Under the pieces are notes generated by a model, which was not told where the DNA came from, did not search any database, and saw only the letters and a list, made by a program, of their open reading frames with translations. Positions 57,800-64,000 of a stretch of 64,000 nt of DNA are shown here, piece after piece. Both the position numbers and the translations under genes were made by a program. This DNA comes from Streblospio benedicti (lineage: Eukaryota > Annelida > Polychaeta > Spionida > Spionidae): positions 13,435,571 to 13,499,570 of the forward strand of contig CM032663.1 in assembly GCA_019095985.1 (NCBI GenBank). The letters run 5' to 3'. The stretch's first letter is position 1; each line of letters starts with the position of its first letter.

Positions 57800-59260
57800 A
57801 GGGGTTTTTTGCAATTTGTTGTTGCACGGGCACAGAGCTGTATTAGTGTGTTTTTTACTTTGGTTTTTTACTAATATCGCTCAAGCAAGGAAAATACTTG
57901 AAAATAATTGTGAAATTTATTTACAATTGATTGTTAATCATTTGTAACCTATACTCCACGGATTAAATTTATATGCAGTGGTTGTCATCGTGTAATAAGT
58001 CTGATTACACAGGTGTTGCCGATTCCAGTCAACTCAAGATAAGAACAATGGATGGAATTACTATTATTTAGCTAGTAATTCCCAATTTGCCCCCTGTTTA
58101 CAGGCTCCCTGGGAGGCTATTATCATTTTTGATAAACCTACCCAGTCAGCATGCCTACACCTTACAGTGTTGTGGAGAGGAAAACACTCTAAGGGATGGT
58201 CGGGGGATGGTCAGGCCAACTTAAGACTCAAAACAAAAAGGATGGAAAACAGGGGCATATACTTCAAAAAAACTGTGACAAAAATATTTTTCATGCACTA
58301 AAGCACTTGGGTTGAGTTTCAAGCGAGGGGGTAAAGGGGGACTTTGAAATCTGTTCTCTGACCGAATAGCATTTTTAAAACCATTTTTGACAAAGTCTAA
58401 ATGATTGCAGAAAATATTGCCCCCTATTGCTGAAGTAAGTTTTTTGATTTTTCAAAATTATGGAGGCTTTGTCTCTTTTTGGACATAAAAAGAGATTATC
58501 TTGATTTGCATTGTATGTATCTAAAAAATGGTATTCAGTGAAAAAGGACCTTCTTTGTAACAAATAACATTTCCAATTGATCAACAAGTTTATAAATAAA
58601 AATGGCAAAAATTAAATGGATCTATAAATTAACATTTGGGTGCAAATGGCCTTCATTCTTTAGTCTGACATTTAGCTCAAATCTTAGCATATTGATTAAG
58701 TGTATACTAAAAATTTTTTCCTGTGATTCCTTCCAATTTGGTAAAATAAAGAACTGTATTACATAATCATATGTACCATTAAGACATTGATTTTGACAGA
58801 AAATATCATATTTGAAATTAAATTTTCATGTTTTTTTTGTCAATATTGTTTTCTGATTTGGAACTTTTTAAAATTGACGTTAACCAAGTTTTTAATATCA
58901 TGATCATGTATTTTGCTGTACAATATACCAAAATTTTGGAAATTTTGTCAATGTTAAAACTATAGCCATATTTTAAAAGGACTTTTTTAAAAAAAATGGT
59001 TTATATCATAAATCAATATGTTTTTGATTAAGGGATCACTATTAAGCTGTATAACAAAGAAAAAATGAATAATTTTTGAAAATTTTTGTTGTATAGCATT
59101 CACTATACATTTTCAAATCTCGGTTTGATGTATATTTTTAGGATATGTCATTATCTCTTAAGTTTGTACGTTGGCCCCCACTTATTAAATTTGTTACCTT
59201 TTAACAACCATGAAAATTCAATGATTGTCAATGATGAAATAGTGTGCCTTTCTATAGGTT
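57800..59260. other. AT-rich sequence between the duplication copies
   Basis: Low GC, especially from 58.35 to 59.2 kb. No element ends or exons recognised. Confidence 0.45.
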
Positions 59261-59265
59261 CTTAA

Positions 59266-60552
59266 TTACTTCGGTAACTATAAAATCATCTTGTTAAAAC
59301 ACATCAGATCCCATAATCATAAATTGATATCCTTAACTCATCATTCACAAACTCATCATTGACCTTTGTGATCATAACGTCCACTTTCACATGTCATAAC
59401 GTTCCCGATTCACATTGTATGATCATCATGATCAGAATCCTGGAGAAACCTTCATCATTAGAAGTATTCAGCTGCTAATTTGATCCTATCATGATGTGGA
59501 TTTGCAAATACAAATCTACATGTATTATTTGTACAAATAACTGAGAACACAAGACATAGGGTGCAATAGTGACTTGAGAGAGCAGCCAACTGGTAGATCC
59601 TGATTTTTTGGAAAAGAGGGAAGAATGGCGCATTTAAGGGATCTAATGGGTTTGGCTTGCATGATAGACAGTGGACTTGTAAAAACCCAATGAAAATGAA
59701 ATATTTCTGTGCAAAACACCCCTCGATCTGCCTATGAAAGCCTCTTCAATGTGACCCTCTGTTTAACATGATCATATGGCGGACCATCAGTTTCCCTGTA
59801 CATGCCTATAAAACCTTTAACATGGAGATTTGGTGACTAAAAGTAACGCATTTAAAGGCTTACATCATGGGGAAGTTTATAAGGAGGTGTTAGTGAGATG
59901 TGCGGAAAAAAAGGCTGGAAAAAAGATTTTGTGAAAATAGGAACCAAAACAGAATGATTTGAGATTTTAGGAAGTAGGAAGTTGGAAATAAGAACCAAAT
60001 AACAGATCTTTGTGATTTCTTGACTCTGTATATCATCCCCTTCATCCCTTTGGCAGGGTTTTGACAACATTCCTAATCTAACACTCTCTGTATCCTGTCA
60101 ACTTGTGCACTTCTTAACTACAATAGAACCTCTCTATTAAAACTACACCGGGGACAGGTAAAGCCTCTGTATGCAAGTTCATGATAGTCTCTTTATGATG
60201 GTTTGTAACTGTGAAAAATGGTCTCAATATAAAGGTGGTATCAATAGAGCTGGTCTCAATTGAAGGTTTTACTGTACCTATGTTGTGGTCAGGAGAAATG
60301 CTCTCATTATAAAGGTGGTGTCAATAGAGAGGTGGTGTCAATAGAGAGGTTCACTGTAGTGTCCCCACTGATGAGGCTGCCTCAGTCCTTCAGCCTGACT
60401 GGTCCAGCTAATACACACTAATACAGTCACGATCCGCCTAATGCATGCAAATGGGAGCGAGTGTGACCCGCATAACTCACTCACATACTAATGCACACAG
60501 TTTTCGTTAATGTGGTTTCAAATATTTGCATGTAACAATCAACCCATACAGA
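59266..60552 (+). repeat. Segmental direct duplication, copy 2 (about 1.29 kb)
   Basis: Partner of 56,145-57,392, offset about 3.12-3.16 kb. Includes the same MITE (60,121-60,274) with the same flanks, so that MITE was inserted before duplication. Confidence 0.93.
60121..60274. mobile_element. Family-1 MITE inside duplication copy 2
   Basis: TA at 60,119-20 and 60,275-76. Carries an extra ACAGGTAAAGCC stretch absent from copy 1. A second partial module reaches 60,357 and has two copies of GGTGTCAATAGAGAGG. Confidence 0.87.
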
Positions 60553-60651
60553 AGAACCTCCAATTAAGACCATCTCTGTATAGAGACCACCTTTCTAGTG
60601 AGACAGCCTAACAGTGGTCCAAGAGGTGGTCTTAATAGAGACGTTCTACTG
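60549..60651. mobile_element. Family-1 MITE, short form (103 bp)
   Basis: TA at 60,547-48 and 60,652-53; CAGAAGAACCTCCAATTAAG on the left, GAGACGTTCTACTG on the right. A decayed counterpart starts at 57,391 in duplication copy 1. Confidence 0.88.
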
Positions 60652-61214
60652 TATAATATTTTGTCACCCAGAATTAGTAATTCCTTGGCTATTAATGACA
60701 AGTTAAAACTTGTGGAGGACAAGTGGAAAGTTTTAGCAACTTTTGACTAGTAGCAAATTCTAGTCTATTTTACATCTAACATTCATCCCATGTTATGTAA
60801 TCCCGCATACTTTATGTGCAAAGGTTTCGATTATGTGGTTTCAAATAGTTGGGTGCAATTTGGAACTCGTGATTCAGAAAATTGTCAACTTTGGAAAGTT
60901 ACCAATTTTTTATGCAGTTTATGAAAATACGGGACTGGGGAACAATAAATGATGGCAACTTCCTTCATCAGTTTCAAATTTCCACAATTTGCATATAACA
61001 ATCTTTGCGTATTCAAATATAGACATTAAAACATCTCGATAACACATTAACAACAAACAGATCACATAAACGTTTGCTTCAAATTCAAATGATAAAATTC
61101 ACCATTGAAACCCAAAAAACTTCAGCCATAGGGCCATGCATAAGGTCAAAAAAGAAAGGTTACGTGCCTATTAAAGACTATAAAAAGAAATTCAGTCAGT
61201 ATAGAAGAAATGTT

Positions 61215-61300
61215 TGTGTGTCTCGTGTTCATAGATAACGATTTTCAAATGCGTCACATTTACAAGGTAAAACAGCTAAAAAAAAACGGTCACATCACTT
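61215..61300 (+). repeat. Dispersed repeat shared with 30.5 kb
   Basis: Same block order as at 30,505-30,590. Confidence 0.65.
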
Positions 61301-61735
61301 CCAACCCATGTTCAGCCCCTATTACAATATTTTATATTATATCGGATTATAATTACAATAAGCCTTTTACCGACTCTACCATCTGTCATCTTCTTAATCC
61401 CCCTGAAGACATCCCTATAACCTTCTCCTTGTTGCGTAACCATGACGATCCCCCACCCCTGGGGTCATCTCCCGCGACGATGACCTCAAGTGGTCAGTTT
61501 CCGCCTGGCCGGTGGTCACTTGGGGGATTAGTGACCACTGCATAATGAGCTCTACTGACCGCTCACTGACCACACCATAATGGGATGTGGGGTTCAAAGG
61601 GGCCTGCAGAGTTGATGATGGGGTGTATTGGCAGACTCGAGGCGAGAGTTTGGTCATAAACGGTTTTTAGTTTGTGTCCGTTGGTTCCCTGTTGGTTTGT
61701 TTGAAGGTTTCGATACTTTTGCTGCCACTCAAATA

Positions 61736-61800
61736 TAAACTCCAATTAGGACCACCTCTACATGGAGTCCATCTCTAATACGAGACCATTTTTCGCTGGA
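61736..61800. mobile_element. Family-1 MITE, left fragment
   Basis: AAACTCCAATTAGGACCACC and ACGAGACCATTTTTCGC; right part absent. Confidence 0.65.
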
Positions 61801-61809
61801 CACAGCTGA

Positions 61810-62420
61810 CCGTAATGATTAGCTGGCTTGTAGGAAGCAAAATGAAATTGGTCAGATAATTTGAAAACGTTGGTCTAACACAAGAGCAATAGCACAACTA
61901 TACCGATATACAACTATCTCGAGAAGTGTAAAAGAATAATATTCATCCTCAAAACGCTCATAGTTCACGTAGATGACATTTAGATAAAATTGACCAAAGC
62001 CTCTACCACACTGCAACAACTAGATGAGACTATATACCTCATTAACTCAGTGACTATATATTAAACTGGTTATACAGGGGAAATTACACAGAAACTTGTA
62101 TCGGGATCTAGAACATGAACAACTTTTGGTCCATGTGCTTTTGTAGACAAATAGACCAGAAAACAAATTTAATTGGCAGTACTTAACATTCGGACTACTA
62201 AGTACTCAATCAAAATTTAGGAAGTCACATCAGTTTGTTGAAATGATAATTTTAAAATCTATCACTTTTGTGCATTTGCACATACAATATTGTATATACA
62301 TAACCTTATGTTTTTATTACCAAAATAAACTAGTCATTATCATTCATTCTATTGTTAACCAGCACAATAACCTGTGATGCTTCTCCCAATGCAACTTGCA
62401 AACCACCCAAAACAAAACGA
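61810..62420. other. AT-rich unique sequence
   Basis: No gene or repeat recognised. Confidence 0.4.
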
Positions 62421-62499
62421 TCACCACAACACACATAAAAAATCCACATAAACCTTGGTCACAAATATACGCAGCCTAAAATCAATCTCGTTGAATAGA

Positions 62500-63000
62500 A
62501 CGTCCGATGCAAAGACGAATGTGAAATCCATGCGACTATTCCCCGCCACGAGCCCCCACGGCGATGTCAGTATTGGAGCCCCCACATCTCCCCATTCTTG
62601 GAGCCCCCATCCCCTTGAGCAATGAGCTGCTTTATGAATTCCTATTGATGTCAATACGATTTTTCACCTGATTTTCACCGCCCGTTTCGCTCGATCGAGC
62701 TCGATTTCACGGATTTCACGGATTGCGCCCACGCTCGGATTACTACGCAGAAATGTTCCGCTTTCGGGATCCCGGGGGTCGTGGGGGGGTCGCGGAGAGC
62801 GGGTAAAATGGCGCTATGGTGTGTGCGATTGGGTAGGATCAGTGGTTTTGCTCGCTGTTTTCGAGGGGTCGGGATACATGACTGAGGTCACGGCCCGCCG
62901 AACAGAAAGCAATCGGCGATGTGATGTCATTAAACGCGGGGAAACCGGCCGGAAATATGTGTGGACTCGGGCGGATAGGCAGAGGGGGGAGGGGTGGGAG
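62500..63000. promoter_or_regulatory. CpG-rich island with three GAGCCCCCA motifs
   Basis: GAGCCCCCA at 62,550-62,558, 62,576-62,584 and 62,601-62,609, then TTTCGCTCGATCGAGCTCGA, GGGTCGCGGAGAGCGGG and GTAAAATGGCGCTATGG. The last resembles a YY1-type ATGGCG initiator context. Possible promoter; no exon assigned. Confidence 0.4.
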
Positions 63001-63049
63001 GGGGCTGGGGCTTTCACATCTTGAGTAAATAACTGGCCATGGGTACAAA

Positions 63050-64000
63050 ATAAAATGCAGACCATACTATGAAAGTTATTCAAATGACTTTAAATTCATT
63101 ATAAGATTACGTTATAGATACTGTGTGTATATAGGAAGTTTTGTGATATATCACATACAAGGAAGTGTTTGTGAATATGTACACTCTTTAACATTGTCCT
63201 GTTTGTCTAATCGTGGTATGTCAGATTAATTGTTATATATCGTGATTTCAGACAACACCGACTGATTTCAAAATTGGTTGTTGTCCATGAGAACATTTTC
63301 ATTAGTGGGTTTGTTACCCGCTATTGGTGATATATCATATAAAAGAATGAGACAAAATGGGATTCATTGGCCTATAAAATACTTCAATAAGTAAAACAAG
63401 TTAAATAAAATGCGTGTATTTTTAAATCCACATAATTCATTCATCATGAAAATTATCAAAAAGCAGAAATAGGTGAAAATAACATTTTCCAATTATAACC
63501 ATTATGATTAGGGCTCTGTAGACCTGAAAGGCTTTGATAAAACTTAAAACATATTGGAAATTTGTCACATTTAAAACTTATACCATAGACAGAAAACATA
63601 TTACGAAAAACAGTCTATAGTAGAAATTCTGATATATAATCAATCAGCTAAAATCTTCAAGACAAATGTGTTTTAGGGATAGACAAGTCGCATTTCGTCA
63701 TGTCGAATCCTTTTTCATTTTGAAATAACATGTGTATGTTTTGATAGCCTCCAAAAACTTCTTTATTCAGCATGAAAATTATAGCCAAAAAGCAGTCATG
63801 AGCAATTGGTGAAAATACCATTGAATCCCCTAATGAATTTGTTGCTGATTTCCTAATGTCTCGAGTACAACCAAACAATGGGCTGACACTCGAAATCGCA
63901 CATTCGATGAATAGGGTCAACACAAAGGTCAACAACAAGGTCAAGTGGCGGGGTCAGCCCAACGTGGCAGACGGGTAATCCACGCAGGATTAACAGGATT
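63050..64000. other. AT-rich unique sequence to the window end
   Basis: No gene or element recognised. CAAAGGTCAACAACAAGGTC at 63,921-63,940 is a small direct repeat. Confidence 0.4.

Noticed and set aside
56740-60070. Two nearly identical 72-codon minus-strand open frames (56,740-56,958 and 59,852-60,070)
   Set aside because: Conserved only because both lie in the recent segmental duplication; no family match or codon bias.

Overview
This is animal genomic DNA, AT-rich and repeat-dense, with almost no coding sequence. Only two stretches can be called coding with confidence. They are consecutive minus-strand exons (38,273-38,359 and 27,820-27,957) that together encode the middle of a phosphotyrosine-binding (PTB) domain of the ANKS1 family (Odin/AIDA-1; ankyrin repeats, SAM domains, C-terminal PTB). 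Both have good splice signals and phase-0 junctions, and they are separated by a 10.3-kb intron. No other exon of this gene was recognised on either side, so much of the window is probably intron of one large ANKS1-like gene transcribed from right to left. The intron size, tRNA-derived SINE-like repeats, abundant short DNA transposons and a mollusc/marine-invertebrate type repeat near 31.6 kb suggest a marine invertebrate, perhaps lophotrochozoan or invertebrate deuterostome. The species cannot be named from the sequence alone.

The dominant feature is a family of small non-autonomous elements. Their ends read CAGTAGAACCTCTCTATTAA... and they are flanked by TA dinucleotides, as expected for pogo/Tigger-like (Tc1/mariner superfamily) MITEs. 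About 35 copies or fragments are visible, in both orientations, roughly one per 2 kb. Their interiors are built from repeated versions of the terminal motif (GAGGTGGTCTC / GAGACCACCTC), and in several copies this module has expanded into local arrays (5.4, 30.8, 33.1, 35.1, 40.4 kb). A second pogo-like family (ends CAGTAGAAACGTGTTATCT) is present at 3.5, 36.9 and 46.3 kb. Other mobile DNA includes a 369-bp piggyBac-like fold-back element flanked by TTAA (9.3 kb), a 150-bp fold-back (9.0 kb), two hAT-like pieces with CAGGGCCGTAGCCA ends (47.8 and 57.5 kb) and several tRNA-derived SINE-like repeats.

Layout: 0-5 kb is unique AT-rich DNA with small tandem duplications and a candidate regulatory island rich in homeodomain/octamer motifs (1.7-2.0 kb). 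5-11 kb holds MITEs, the two fold-backs and a SINE. 12.3-13.5 kb and 16.7-17.3 kb are CpG-rich islands, the first starting with a three-copy 114-bp tandem repeat. 18-27 kb is mostly unique, with local duplications. 27.8-38.4 kb is the PTB exon pair and its intron, with a 30-bp minisatellite ending about 25 bp from the donor site of the upstream exon. 38.7-47 kb holds MITEs and CpG islands. 48.7-49.7 kb is a C-rich array with inverted ends. 52.3-54.4 kb contains two diverged tandem arrays, one interrupted by a MITE. 55-61 kb contains a perfect 26-bp hairpin and a 1.25-kb direct segmental duplication. 62.5-63.0 kb is another CpG-rich island. No rRNA, CRISPR, intact retroelement or complete protein-coding gene was found.
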